A stretch of 64,000 nt of DNA from Mogibacterium neglectum (lineage in GTDB: Bacteria; Bacillota; Clostridia; Peptostreptococcales; Anaerovoracaceae): positions 1,178,001 to 1,242,000 of the forward strand of contig NZ_CP128647.1 of the NCBI RefSeq assembly GCF_030644205.1, written 5' to 3'. The notes beneath the pieces are model-generated. The model saw only the letters and a program-made list of their open reading frames with translations, was not told the DNA's origin and searched no databases. A program made the position numbers and the translations under genes. Below are positions 27,026 to 36,189 of the stretch, in pieces. Positions within the stretch are counted from its first letter, which is position 1. Each line of letters opens with the position of its first letter.

Positions 27026-28039
27026 TTATAGCTTTGCCATGTAGCTTAGAGTTCTAATCAGCTGACTTACATAGCTCATCTCATTGTCATACCATGCAAC
27101 TACTCTGACTTCATAGATGTGCGTTCCACACTTCTGAGCTAGCGTCTGAGTTGCATCAAACATTGAGCCGTAGCTCATCCCTATAACGTCTGTCGATACT
27201 ATTTCATCCTCGTTGTAACCGAAAGATGCATCCTGCGCAGCTTTCATTGCTGCATTGATTCCCTCTACTGACACCGAATCAGTCTCATCCTTGAGAGTAG
27301 CATCTAGGATAGTAATGGATCCAGTAGCTACCGGAACTCTTTGCGCAGATCCAATGAGCTTTCCTGCAAGCTCTGGAATTACATTTCCAATCGCTTGCGC
27401 CGCACCTGTAGTAGTAGGAACAATATTGATTGCCGCTGCTCTCGATCTCCTGAATTTAGACCCCTTATCCGGTGCATCGAGTATCTTCTGATTGCCAGTA
27501 TAAGCATGTATGGTCGTCATAAATCCTGTACGCAGCTCTCTGTAATCAGCGAGTGCCTTTGCCATTGGAGCGAGGCAGTTCGTCGTACAAGACGCCCCTG
27601 ACACTATTCTGTCTTCAGAATTCAGAGTCTCGTGGTTAACGCCATATACGATGGTCTTGAGATCATTTCCAGCAGGTGCTGAAATTAGAACTTTTCTAGC
27701 ACCTGCATCCAGATGCGCCTTCGACTTCTCCTTAGATGTGTAGAACCCCGTGCATTCAAGCACAACATCTATTTCTAATTCTCCCCAAGGTAGCTTACTA
27801 GCATCTGCTTCCTTGTAAATAGTGATTTTCTTACCGTCGACTGTGATCGACTCATCGTCATTTTCCACAATATGTCCCAGATAAGTTCCCTGTACACTAT
27901 CGTATTTTAACAGGTATGCCAGCATATCGGGAGATGTTAAATCGTTGATTGCAACAACTTCGAATTCTTCCATCTCCATGACACGTCTGAATGCTAATCT
28001 ACCTATACGACCAAATCCATTGATAGCTAATCTAATCAT
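27026..28039 (-). CDS. gap: glyceraldehyde-3-phosphate dehydrogenase, type I
   Basis: Glycolytic enzyme oxidising glyceraldehyde-3-phosphate to 1,3-bisphosphoglycerate. The NAD-binding start [19 protein letters not shown], Asp33 for NAD preference, the catalytic [12 protein letters not shown] with Cys151, HAYTGNQ, and the C-terminal [12 protein letters not shown] are present. It has 337 residues. Usually gap is followed by pgk and tpiA; here it sits between an Ldh_2-type dehydrogenase and a CoA ligase, with 30-40 bp gaps, so it may be a second, special-purpose copy. That cannot be judged from this window. Confidence 0.96.
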   Translation of the reverse strand: MIRLAINGFGRIGRLAFRRVMEMEEFEVVAINDLTSPDMLAYLLKYDSVQGTYLGHIVENDDESITVDGKKITIYKEADASKLPWGELEIDVVLECTGFYTSKEKSKAHLDAGARKVLISAPAGNDLKTIVYGVNHETLNSEDRIVSGASCTTNCLAPMAKALADYRELRTGFMTTIHAYTGNQKILDAPDKGSKFRRSRAAAINIVPTTTGAAQAIGNVIPELAGKLIGSAQRVPVATGSITILDATLKDETDSVSVEGINAAMKAAQDASFGYNEDEIVSTDVIGMSYGSMFDATQTLAQKCGTHIYEVRVVAWYDNEMSYVSQLIRTLSYMAKL

Positions 28040-28077
28040 GTATAGTCTCCCTTAACTTGTATTAAGTTGTAATTTAT

Positions 28078-29190
28078 CTATTCAAATGGGAATTTGAAAT
28101 CCATGCCAAGCGAGTCACGCACCTCGATAAACTCGCGCTGCACATCCTCTCCCATCGGAACGCCTTTGTCTTTGCGGAATTCTTTTATATCCCACTCCTT
28201 CTCGCCAGCGGTGTATATTCTGTTATGACCAGGTGCCTTATGAGATGTCCTAAGAGCTCTAAGTATATCGCCCGCAGTCTTCTCACACACCTCTCTACCA
28301 ATCATAGCCTCTGGATCGATTACTATGAAGAAATGTCCGAGGTGATAAGGTCTTAATTCTCCATTTTCACCTATGCACGTCAAATTCTTAAGGAACATTC
28401 CGCCAGAAAGAGCTGCTGATAGTAGTTCAACAGCCGTCGCATAACTGTAGCCTTTATATCCGCCAAGCTCCTCACCAATTCCACCGAGTGGAGCTAGTGC
28501 AGCTTCCCTATTGTTGAGTGCTTTCAAAATGTACGATGTATCAGTAAGCGCTGAACCGTCTCTGCCGATAACCATTCCTGCCGGAGTGTCCTTGCCGATA
28601 CGCTCATAAAACTCGAGCTTTCCCCTCTGTGTGATGGATGTCGCACAATCAATTAAAAATGGATGCCCTTCATCCGTAGGAATTCCGATTGTCAGTGGAT
28701 TAGTACCGAGCATATTTTCAACACCGAATGTTGGCGCGATTGATGGCCTTGCATTAGTACCTGTAATCCCTATCATTCCTTCATCTGTCGCCATGGATGT
28801 CCAATACCCAGCAATACCGTAATGCGAGGAGTTGCGAACTGCAACGCAAGCAGTGCCGTATTTTTTTGCTTTCTCGATAGCCATGTCCATAGCCATCTTG
28901 CTCGCGACCATACCCATACCATCGTTAGCATCGAGTACTGCCGTCGTAGGGGATTCTCTGATAACATCCACCTCTGTAACAGGATTTAGGATACCTTTGT
29001 TGATGCGGTCAACGTAAATAGGCTTGAACCTATTTACACCATGACTCTCGATACCTCTTCTATCGCTCTCCATCAGGACTTCCGCACAGATCTCAGCATC
29101 AGCCTCAGGAACTCCGAGTTCTGTAAAAGCCTTTACCATAAAATCCTGTACCACATCCCAAGCTATATACGGACGAGTTTCTTTATCCAT
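28078..29190 (-). CDS. malate/lactate/ureidoglycolate dehydrogenase family (Ldh_2) oxidoreductase
   Basis: The Ldh_2/YiaK-type fold is shown by SDRRGIESHGVNRF, AVRNSSHYGIAGYW, NARPSIAPTFG, LGTNPLTIGIP and FLIDCATS. Members are NAD(P)H-dependent reductases of 2-oxoacids (malate, lactate, diketogulonate, sulfolactate); the substrate is open. The start is set at MDKETRPYIAWD, preceded by GGAGG; upstream Met codons lack a site. It has 370 residues. It is the first gene of the run Ldh-gap-ligase. Confidence 0.9.
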   Translation of the reverse strand: MDKETRPYIAWDVVQDFMVKAFTELGVPEADAEICAEVLMESDRRGIESHGVNRFKPIYVDRINKGILNPVTEVDVIRESPTTAVLDANDGMGMVASKMAMDMAIEKAKKYGTACVAVRNSSHYGIAGYWTSMATDEGMIGITGTNARPSIAPTFGVENMLGTNPLTIGIPTDEGHPFLIDCATSITQRGKLEFYERIGKDTPAGMVIGRDGSALTDTSYILKALNNREAALAPLGGIGEELGGYKGYSYATAVELLSAALSGGMFLKNLTCIGENGELRPYHLGHFFIVIDPEAMIGREVCEKTAGDILRALRTSHKAPGHNRIYTAGEKEWDIKEFRKDKGVPMGEDVQREFIEVRDSLGMDFKFPFE

Positions 29191-29301
29191 TAAGCACCTC
29201 CACAATGAATAAAACATACTGCAATATATTGTGAATCAGTCGATAATCGTGTGATAACGTCTGAGTTCATTATTCATAAATCAACCAAGGTTGACTTGGA
29301 A

Positions 29302-30360
29302 TTACATCCTATCCCAATCCTTGTAGTCTCCGCGCGCAGTCACTGTCCTATACCCAATCTCTGCCAATCTCTCATCGAGTAATTGTCGACCTTCTGCCGC
29401 CTTATCTTTGACACCAACCTTTCCCTCATACAAAAGGTATTTGCTTCTGGCATTATCCGGTGAAAGACTGGGCATTATTACATTTGCTCCTGCCAGTACC
29501 CCCTTCTCGCGCCCCCTTTTATCGATGGTCCCTAGCGCTGTTGTAGCTGGAAGCAACGCTTTGGGAAACATTATCCTCAATATGCTAAGACAATAAAGTG
29601 TGAGTTCAAGCGTACCGTCAGTCTCATTTCTAAACGGTGTATCTTTATGGTGTATAAATGGTCCAATTCCTATCATATGAGGTTTTAGCTTCTTTAAATA
29701 CTCAAAGTCGCTAGCCATCGTATCATAGGTCTGTCCTGGCGAACCAACCATGAATCCAGCTCCAATCTGAAATCCAACGTCTTTTAACACGTCAAGACAT
29801 CGCATACGATTCTCTAAAGATTGTGATTCTGGATGAAGTCGTCTGTAGTGTTCAGCATCAGCTGTTTCATGTCTCAGCAAGTATCTATCCGCACCAGCCT
29901 CAAAATATCGTTTGTAGCTCTCGCGCTCTTTTTCTCCAATCGAAAGAGTTAGCGCACAGTCAGGATAGTGTGATTTAATCGAAGAGATAATCTCACACAT
30001 CATATCATCCGTAAAATATGGATCTTCTCCACCTTGTAGCACGAACGTCCTAAGCCCGATTTGATAGCCTATATCACAGCAGCTTAGAATTTCTTCAAGA
30101 CTAAGCCTGTATCTCTCAACGTCGTTATTACTCTTTCTGATACCGCAATAATAGCAGTCATTTTTGCATATATTGGAATACTCTATGAGTCCTCGCAAAA
30201 ATATATCGCGACCATAGTTACCAACTGCTATTTCTTGCGCTTTGCTTCGCAGATACTCACGAACCTCGTCATCTCTATTTGAAAGAAGCTCAATATATTC
30301 GTTATGTTCCAAAAGACCTTCATCAACGAGTTTGTTTGCTAGTCGCATAACTTCAGTCAT
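29302..30360 (-). CDS. hydE: [FeFe] hydrogenase H-cluster radical SAM maturase HydE
   Basis: Radical SAM enzyme of H-cluster biosynthesis; acts with HydG and HydF. The cluster motif is C65-x3-C69-x2-C72 in the context YSNICKNDCYYCGIRKSN, and the following RYRLSLEEIL and VLQGGEDPYFT are typical of HydE. The C-terminal barrel contains GFMVGSPGQT and LPATTALGTID. The start is set at MTEVMRLANK, after GGGGGATTAG; a longer reading adds 29 residues with no site. It has 352 residues, as usual. hydG, hydF and the hydrogenase are not in the window. It diverges from the MarR gene. Confidence 0.92.
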   Translation of the reverse strand: MTEVMRLANKLVDEGLLEHNEYIELLSNRDDEVREYLRSKAQEIAVGNYGRDIFLRGLIEYSNICKNDCYYCGIRKSNNDVERYRLSLEEILSCCDIGYQIGLRTFVLQGGEDPYFTDDMMCEIISSIKSHYPDCALTLSIGEKERESYKRYFEAGADRYLLRHETADAEHYRRLHPESQSLENRMRCLDVLKDVGFQIGAGFMVGSPGQTYDTMASDFEYLKKLKPHMIGIGPFIHHKDTPFRNETDGTLELTLYCLSILRIMFPKALLPATTALGTIDKRGREKGVLAGANVIMPSLSPDNARSKYLLYEGKVGVKDKAAEGRQLLDERLAEIGYRTVTARGDYKDWDRM

Positions 30361-30437
30361 TTTTCTAATCCCCCCATTAGATATTTTAACACAATGAAAT
30401 ATTATAACAACAAAAGATAATGCGTGATTTTTTGAAC

Positions 30438-30502
30438 GTTTGTACAAACAATAGTTGACACATATATTGTGTTAGGCTAAAATAAAATTAAATTGCATGC
30501 AA
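30438..30502 (+). promoter_or_regulatory. promoter of the OhrR-type regulator with three palindromes
   Basis: A consensus promoter TTGACA (30455-30460), 17-bp spacer, TAAAAT (30478-30483). Around it lie three dyads: GTTTGTACAAAC (30438-30449) just upstream, ACACA-TATAT-TGTGT (30458-30472) overlapping the -35 and spacer, and TTGCATGCAA (30493-30502) downstream, with another TTGCAT half about 25 bp further. The layout suggests autoregulation by the MarR protein and perhaps control of hydE, which diverges. Confidence 0.7.
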
Positions 30503-30557
30503 CAAGATATTAAATAAAGAATTGCATACAGTATCTACACAACTGGGAGGAAAACTG

Positions 30558-30992
30558 ATGGACAAGTACGATAGCCTAAAGCTAGAGAATCAACTATGCT
30601 TTCCGCTGTACGCATGCTCTAAGGAGATAACTCGCAGGTATAAGCCATTTCTGAGCAAGCTGGATCTCACATATACACAATACATCACGATGATGGTACT
30701 TTGGGAGGCACGTGAGCTGAGTGTTAAGGAACTTGGGGATAAACTATTCCTTGATTCTGGCACACTAACTCCACTGCTCAAGAAGCTTGAAGCTAAGGGT
30801 TATTTAACTAGAAATCGCTCGGTAAAGGATGAACGCAATCTGATCATCAAAATTACAGACAAAGGTATGGCTCTCCGCGAGGAAGCGCTTGCTGTACCAC
30901 AGGAGATTCGTTCATGCATAAGTCTTACTGACGACGAAACCGCAGCACTGTTCAAATTACTTCATAATTTTATGAGCACCATCGAGCAGTAA
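30558..30992 (+). CDS. MarR family regulator, OhrR-like with N-terminal reactive cysteine
   Basis: A 144-residue winged-helix regulator. The N-terminal [24 protein letters not shown] closely resembles OhrR, whose peroxide-sensing cysteine sits in the same ENxLCF context (about Cys14 here). The wing and recognition helix follow ([57 protein letters not shown]). The start is [11 protein letters not shown], after GGGAGG. Known OhrR proteins repress ohr, a peroxiredoxin-like gene; no ohr is adjacent here, so targets are uncertain. It ends before a strong terminator. Confidence 0.9.
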   Translation: MDKYDSLKLENQLCFPLYACSKEITRRYKPFLSKLDLTYTQYITMMVLWEARELSVKELGDKLFLDSGTLTPLLKKLEAKGYLTRNRSVKDERNLIIKITDKGMALREEALAVPQEIRSCISLTDDETAALFKLLHNFMSTIEQ

Positions 30993-31034
30993 GATTGAGT
31001 TCAGGAGATTACATTGAACAACATCAAAGAAATT

Positions 31035-31064
31035 AGGCAGGAGCGAGTGCTCCTGCCTGTTTTC
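31035..31064 (+). terminator. terminator of the OhrR-like gene
   Basis: AGGCAGGAGC-GAGT-GCTCCTGCCT stem-loop followed by GTTTTC, about 43 bp after the stop. Confidence 0.88.
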
Positions 31065-31149
31065 ATAATCTGTAAATTTTCAAGTTATGTATTTATACCA
31101 GTGTTCAAATTACAGCAAGATTTAACTATAATCAAATGTCGTATAGACG

Positions 31150-31980
31150 CTATTTTATATCAGCTTTCTTTGCCGCAACAAGACCTTTTCTATACAGAGA
31201 CTTAAGCATATCTACATCTCTAGTCAGAGTCTTGAGTTTCCCAATGTTCTCAGGTGCAATGATTTTTGCGACTCCTTCTTCCTCGAGCTTTTTTATAGCA
31301 TCTAGCTGCGTATTGTAGGTTTCGGCTCTATGCTCAAGAAGCTCAGCTGCCTTAGGATACTGCCTAGCCAGTATCTGGGCCATTCTCTTATCGCTATTAT
31401 CTATGCGGTGCCCAGCCTTAGGTCTAGTCAATATAATTACGAGTTCATCGCAGCCATCATCTAATGCCTTCTTATATGGGATTGGGTCTGCTATACCCCC
31501 ATCAAAATATTCCACACCATCTATCTTATAAGGTTTATTTACAACCGGTACGCAGCTAGACGCATTTATAGGTGCATAGTTATTATAGTTTAGATCGGCT
31601 TTTGTAAAGTATTTAGTCTTGCCAGTATTTGCTTCAGCAGCAATTATTATGAATTCTGATGGATTGCTCTTAAGAACTTCGAAATTTAGTGGATATTCAC
31701 CATAACTGTTCGACAGTGTACCATATACATAATCTAAATCAACATATGAACCTGTCTTAATGAAATTATCAAGACTCATATATTCCTTTCGCATAGCATA
31801 TTCCGTATAAAATTCATAATTTCTGTGTTGTTGTCCTGCAAGGAATGATGCTATATTAGCGCAGCCAGCTGATACACCATAGCACCTGTCAAAAGTAACT
31901 CCATACTCAAGGAAGTAGTCGAATACTCCAGCTCCAAATATATCACGCGTTCCGCCACCAACATCAATAATGCCTCTCAT
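31150..31980 (-). CDS. patatin-like phospholipase family protein
   Basis: A 276-residue Ser-Asp hydrolase. The oxyanion-hole glycines are in DVGGGTRDIFGAGV, the nucleophile elbow is YGVSAGCAN (G-x-S-x-G), and the catalytic Asp is in YFDGGIADPIPY. Family knowledge: bacterial YjjU/RssA-type patatins act as cytosolic lipid acyl hydrolases, with natural substrates mostly unknown. Gly replaced by Thr in the usual GGGxRG loop (GGGTRD) is a small departure. The start is supported by a GGAGG site. It follows the phosphatase gene by 29 bp and may be co-expressed with it. Confidence 0.9.
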   Translation of the reverse strand: MRGIIDVGGGTRDIFGAGVFDYFLEYGVTFDRCYGVSAGCANIASFLAGQQHRNYEFYTEYAMRKEYMSLDNFIKTGSYVDLDYVYGTLSNSYGEYPLNFEVLKSNPSEFIIIAAEANTGKTKYFTKADLNYNNYAPINASSCVPVVNKPYKIDGVEYFDGGIADPIPYKKALDDGCDELVIILTRPKAGHRIDNSDKRMAQILARQYPKAAELLEHRAETYNTQLDAIKKLEEEGVAKIIAPENIGKLKTLTRDVDMLKSLYRKGLVAAKKADIK

Positions 31981-32009
31981 ACCTTACCTCCTTTTATATA
32001 GTAAATTAT

Positions 32010-32618
32010 CTATTTTATATATTTATCAGTTTCAATCTGCAGGTCATCCCTGACTTTAAGTTCCCAACCTTCGACATCGACAACTTTCACATTGCAGTTT
32101 CCGACGTGCTCTGTCCACAAATCACTGAATTCCATACCTCTCATATAGAGAAGCATCATGTGAATTGCCGTACCGTGAGATACTGCAAGAATGTTGCCTT
32201 CGCTGTTTTCATCTCGCACCCTCTCGAGGAATCGCTTAACCCTGAATTTAAGTGTCTCTAGTGACTCACCGCCTTCTGGTGGAATGTAATTACCTGGTGA
32301 CAAGAATATGTTGCTCTTATCTCCATGAAGCTCATCATACTTTCGTCCTTCATTTATCCCGAAGTCAATTTCTGCAAGATCATCATCTATTATAAACTTG
32401 TCTCTAGCCTCCGAAGTAACGATTTCCGCTGTTTTAATCGCTCTCTCTAGAGGGCTACAATAGATTTTGTCGAATTTGATATCCCGTTCACTTAGCAGTT
32501 CCGCAACTTTCTCTGACTGAGCAATTCCAACTTCGTTTAGTTCTGTTTGCATTTGTCCTTGAAAACGCTTCTCACTATTTAGGTCGGTCTGCCCATGTCT
32601 AAGAATATATATCCTCAT
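32010..32618 (-). CDS. histidine phosphatase family protein (phosphoglycerate-mutase fold)
   Basis: A 202-residue protein with the catalytic histidine in LRHGQTDLN, the second histidine in VSHGTAIHM, and the acidic/arginine residues in YCSPLERAIKTAEI. The family includes cofactor-dependent phosphoglycerate mutases, fructose-2,6-bisphosphatases and CobC; the short length and motif spacing suggest a broad phosphatase, not a glycolytic mutase. Substrate unknown. The patatin gene follows on the same strand. Confidence 0.88.
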   Translation of the reverse strand: MRIYILRHGQTDLNSEKRFQGQMQTELNEVGIAQSEKVAELLSERDIKFDKIYCSPLERAIKTAEIVTSEARDKFIIDDDLAEIDFGINEGRKYDELHGDKSNIFLSPGNYIPPEGGESLETLKFRVKRFLERVRDENSEGNILAVSHGTAIHMMLLYMRGMEFSDLWTEHVGNCNVKVVDVEGWELKVRDDLQIETDKYIK

Positions 32619-32720
32619 AATGAATTAACCTTTCTGTTTTAATCTACTAATAATATGCAGTCTAATAGATACTTTACGTTCATCGTCTCCACTATGCTTA
32701 ACATGATTCACAGTCCACAA

Positions 32721-35030
32721 TTATTTCTTCTTATGAAAATAATCTTTTACACCATCAACTAAGTGTTCGATTTCATCAAATCCTGGGAATAAATGCTTGT
32801 CACGAACCTTACCACGGAGTTTACCCTTGTCTTCGCCTTCACGGCGAATCTTCATGATTCTCTCCCAAATTTCAGGATAATCATTCTTCAAGATTTCTCT
32901 ATGTCTAGCTCTCTCTTCAGAAAAGGAGTTATATGCATCAGGGAATCTATTTCTAAACTGCTCTTCGCGAACAATTCTAGTCCTGATGATCTCATCTAGC
33001 TCATCGGAATTTCTATCGTTAATTTGCATGTCAAGCTTTGCGTGATATAACAGAATCTTCTCACGTACTCTCTGGAATTTTTCAAGATCTATCTTACCTA
33101 GTTCAAGAAGGTGAGCAAGTTGGAATTCGAGAAAATCTAAGAACTTCTCTTCGTCAATCTCGCTCCAATTGCTGCCCAGTGCATTTCGTTCAGCCTCGCG
33201 AATCATGTCATCATCTACTTTTTCGAGGCTTATAAGCTTATCTGCCAGTGAATTCGCAACATCTTCCATCCTGGCCTCTGCCTGATCACCATACGCCCAT
33301 TCAAACTCCGCAATCTGCGAGCTTCCAGCCGAACCATTGATGGAGATATAGCAGACATCACCTTCGCAATCACCTAGTTCATATGGCTTATTTATGCCCA
33401 CCGACTTTAGAGCCTGATAGATATGTGGGACTATAGCATAGTCTTTGAACATCTGCTCCGCTCCAAAAGCACGTAGCTGATCATTTAAATCCCCCGAGTG
33501 CTCTGTCAGAAATAGCTTTATGCCGCGCTCTTTGTATTTTGTATATAAAATCATCAAACGCTCTACGGCTGTGACATCAATGCTTGTAATACCACTGGCA
33601 TCAACAATTACAGCCTTCATATCGTCAGTTACTAAATCATCTATCTCATCCTTGATCGTATTCGCATTGGCAAAGAATAATGCCCCTCCAAATCTGTATA
33701 TGAGCACCCCTTTAATCTCACGAGTTCCCGTCGTTCTGTCAATAGGATAAAATTGATCTTTCTCAGGTATGTATCCAAGTCTACTTCTAGGAGGATTGGA
33801 CGCTCTGATGATTACGGTCACAAATGAAAGAATAATTCCGATAAGAACGCCATAGATTGTTCCAAAAATTAAGACTGTAAACATCACCACATAGAATATC
33901 TTCCACTCGGTTCTATCGACCTTGCGCAGCTTGGCAGCGAGTTCGAATTCTGTACTGCTGATGAGCGCAGAAATCACTATCGCAGTTAAAACTGGTACTG
34001 GTAGCATGTGGATAAAATCCGTTCCAAAAATAAGGATTATCATCATCGTAAATGCCGCCGATACCGACATCACCTGCGACTTAACACCAAACTGATCAGC
34101 TATGTTGCTCCTCGAGACACTTCCGTTTACAGGGCAGCAACCAACTAATCCTCCGGCGAGATTGCTCATCGCATAGGCGAAAATCTCCCTATTATTATCG
34201 ATTTTATCATCATACTTAAGAGCAAAATTATTGGTTGCGAGAAGAGTCTCAGAGATGATTACAATCGCTATGATCAGTGTCTGCAGCATCATCGTTCTGA
34301 CATTGCCATGAACCAGAGTAATATCCGGGATTACGATGGCTGGTAATCCTGACTTTACCTCAGGGAGCAGCTTCACCCCATAGCTCTCAATGTTCATAAA
34401 GTAAGTAAGTCCTGCCCCGACAAACATCATTACAGCACTCATCGGAATCGCTGGAATAACTTTCTTGGAACCTAGAATTATGATAATAGTACCGAGCCCT
34501 AGAATTAACGACGGAACGTGAATCCCAGAACATGCTGATTTGTATATGTGTTCGAGGAGCTCGTGCAGTTCTCCTCTCCCTGAATCACCGCCAAATAACT
34601 TAGGAATCTGCATCAGTATAATCGTACAGCAGATTCCCGTTATGAAGCCTCCCATTACCGGAGAAGAAATGAATTTTACCAATCTACCAAGTCCGACTAT
34701 GCGAGCTATCAGTATCCAGGCTGCTGTGAAAAGTGTTATTACAGGTATTATCTTCACTGCCTCTTGTGATTGATATGAAATGCCCATTGAATACAGCATA
34801 CCACCAACAAGTGCAGCTGGAGCAGCATCTACTCCAAAAACGAATCTCGGCGAACTAGTTATAAGCCCGTACACCAGTATAGGGAGCAACGACCCATACA
34901 ATCCGTAAATCGGCGGAAGCCCCGCTACTAGTGCATAACCGATTGAAATCGGAATAGACACGAGTGCAACGATGATTCCAGCAGGAATATCTTTTTTCAA
35001 AAAATGCAAATCATACCCTTTTAGCGACAT
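32721..35030 (-). CDS. SulP family anion transporter with STAS domain and long C-terminal extension
   Basis: Residues 1 to about 410 are the SulP membrane domain (DIPAGIIVALVSIPISIGYALVAGLPPIYGLYG; GVKSQVMSVSAAFTMM), with some 12-14 segments. Residues about 430-545 are a STAS domain (VLIYRFGGALFFANANTIKDEI, AVIVDASGITSIDVTAVERL). A further 220 cytosolic residues (about 560-769), rich in Asp/Glu and long helices (EEKFLDFLEFQLAHLLELGKIDLEKFQRVREKIL), lie beyond the usual SulP end. Family substrates are sulfate, bicarbonate or dicarboxylates; which one is not decidable. GGGGAG precedes the ATG. Diverges from the aldo/keto reductase gene. Confidence 0.88.
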   Translation of the reverse strand: MSLKGYDLHFLKKDIPAGIIVALVSIPISIGYALVAGLPPIYGLYGSLLPILVYGLITSSPRFVFGVDAAPAALVGGMLYSMGISYQSQEAVKIIPVITLFTAAWILIARIVGLGRLVKFISSPVMGGFITGICCTIILMQIPKLFGGDSGRGELHELLEHIYKSACSGIHVPSLILGLGTIIIILGSKKVIPAIPMSAVMMFVGAGLTYFMNIESYGVKLLPEVKSGLPAIVIPDITLVHGNVRTMMLQTLIIAIVIISETLLATNNFALKYDDKIDNNREIFAYAMSNLAGGLVGCCPVNGSVSRSNIADQFGVKSQVMSVSAAFTMMIILIFGTDFIHMLPVPVLTAIVISALISSTEFELAAKLRKVDRTEWKIFYVVMFTVLIFGTIYGVLIGIILSFVTVIIRASNPPRSRLGYIPEKDQFYPIDRTTGTREIKGVLIYRFGGALFFANANTIKDEIDDLVTDDMKAVIVDASGITSIDVTAVERLMILYTKYKERGIKLFLTEHSGDLNDQLRAFGAEQMFKDYAIVPHIYQALKSVGINKPYELGDCEGDVCYISINGSAGSSQIAEFEWAYGDQAEARMEDVANSLADKLISLEKVDDDMIREAERNALGSNWSEIDEEKFLDFLEFQLAHLLELGKIDLEKFQRVREKILLYHAKLDMQINDRNSDELDEIIRTRIVREEQFRNRFPDAYNSFSEERARHREILKNDYPEIWERIMKIRREGEDKGKLRGKVRDKHLFPGFDEIEHLVDGVKDYFHKKK

Positions 35031-35090
35031 CTATCTCCCCTGTTATTTGCGTCCCTTTGCGACATAACATACACTCTCATCATAAACTTA

Positions 35091-35105
35091 ATGTATATTA
35101 TACAT
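35091..35105. promoter_or_regulatory. palindrome between sulP and the aldo/keto reductase gene
   Basis: ATGTATA-T-TATACAT, a perfect 7-bp dyad in the 98-bp divergent spacer, 24 bp before the plus-strand ATG. It may be an operator or simply contain a -10 element (TATTAT). Confidence 0.4.
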
Positions 35106-35128
35106 CAGTTGCGTGTTAAAATTATGAT

Positions 35129-36100
35129 ATGAAGAGAATTAGATTAGGATTATCGGGTATAGAGGTTTCAGCGGTAGGCATGGGAACGCTCACGATGGGC
35201 TTCTCGCAAAAGAATCTATCACTAGACGAAGGTGCACGTATCATCGTACATGCGGCGAATAGCGGGATTAATTTCCTCGATACAGCTCAGTACTATGACA
35301 CTTACAGATATCTCAGACCTGCACTGGACACAATTAAATCAGATGAAAACTTATCGATGCCGGTTATCTGTAGCAAGACTCTCGAGACTGATTATGAAAG
35401 TGCATCAGCCGCAGTCGATGAATGTCTTGCAGAGCTCAATCTCGATCAGGTAGATATTTTTCTGCTCCATGAAGTTAGAGGAGTTACCGATCTGCGCGGG
35501 CGCAGCGAGGCTTGGAGGGCACTTGTAGACAAAAAAGCCTCCGGTCTAATTAAGGCGATTGGAATCTCGACACATCATGTGGACGCATGCCGCTCAGCGA
35601 CGAATTTGGAATCCTGTGATATAGTATTTCCACTAATCAATAAGACTGGTATGGGAATCAGGGATGGAGAAGGACCTGGGACACGAGAGGATATGGAGGA
35701 AGCGATAAAACTATGTTCAAGGTGCGGCATAGGTGTATTTACCATGAAGGCTTTCGGCGGAGGAAATATCATCGAGGATTATGTAGAATGCCTAGATTAC
35801 GTAACTTCACTGGATGGTGTAGATGCTGTTATGATTGGCATGGGAAGCATCGAAGAAGTCGATACTTCCATCAAATACTTTGAAGGTACTCTAGATAAGG
35901 GATATACGCCAGATATCAGCAAGAAGCGCATGATGGTAGACCAGAGTGACTGTGAAGGCTGTGGTACTTGCAAAGCTCGCTGCGTGAGTCAAGCAATATT
36001 TTGGAATGACAATGGACTTGCCGAGATAAATATTGAAAAGTGCGTGCGATGCGGTTACTGTGCACCCGTGTGCCCTGTCAGAGCTATTGTTTTTTTATAG
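35129..36100 (+). CDS. aldo/keto reductase with C-terminal 2[4Fe-4S] ferredoxin domain
   Basis: Residues 1 to about 265 form an aldo/keto reductase barrel (GIEVSAVGMGTLTMG; NFLDTAQYYDTYRYL for catalytic Asp/Tyr; VICSKT for Lys; FLLHEV for His). Residues about 275-323 carry two ferredoxin clusters: CEGCGTCKARC and CVRCGYCAPVCP. Such fusions are common in anaerobes and probably pass electrons between ferredoxin and a carbonyl substrate; none is well characterised. No strong ribosome binding site lies before the ATG, and a short leader after a TATTAT box is likely, so initiation may be weak. It has 323 residues. Confidence 0.88.
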   Translation: MKRIRLGLSGIEVSAVGMGTLTMGFSQKNLSLDEGARIIVHAANSGINFLDTAQYYDTYRYLRPALDTIKSDENLSMPVICSKTLETDYESASAAVDECLAELNLDQVDIFLLHEVRGVTDLRGRSEAWRALVDKKASGLIKAIGISTHHVDACRSATNLESCDIVFPLINKTGMGIRDGEGPGTREDMEEAIKLCSRCGIGVFTMKAFGGGNIIEDYVECLDYVTSLDGVDAVMIGMGSIEEVDTSIKYFEGTLDKGYTPDISKKRMMVDQSDCEGCGTCKARCVSQAIFWNDNGLAEINIEKCVRCGYCAPVCPVRAIVFL

Positions 36101-36189
36101 CATTTAAGAAATATATTGATTATCCGTATTGTACTAATTTTGCAAAATTGATATTATTGTCATATGTATGGACTTGAAAGGAGAACTTT

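Noticed and set aside
29281-29294. TCAACC-AA-GGTTGA dyad near the hydE 3' end as a terminator
   Set aside because: Only six pairs, a 2-nt loop and no T run.
31014-31205. A 63-residue frame on the plus strand
   Set aside because: It contains the terminator of the OhrR-type gene and overlaps the patatin gene end; no supporting signal.
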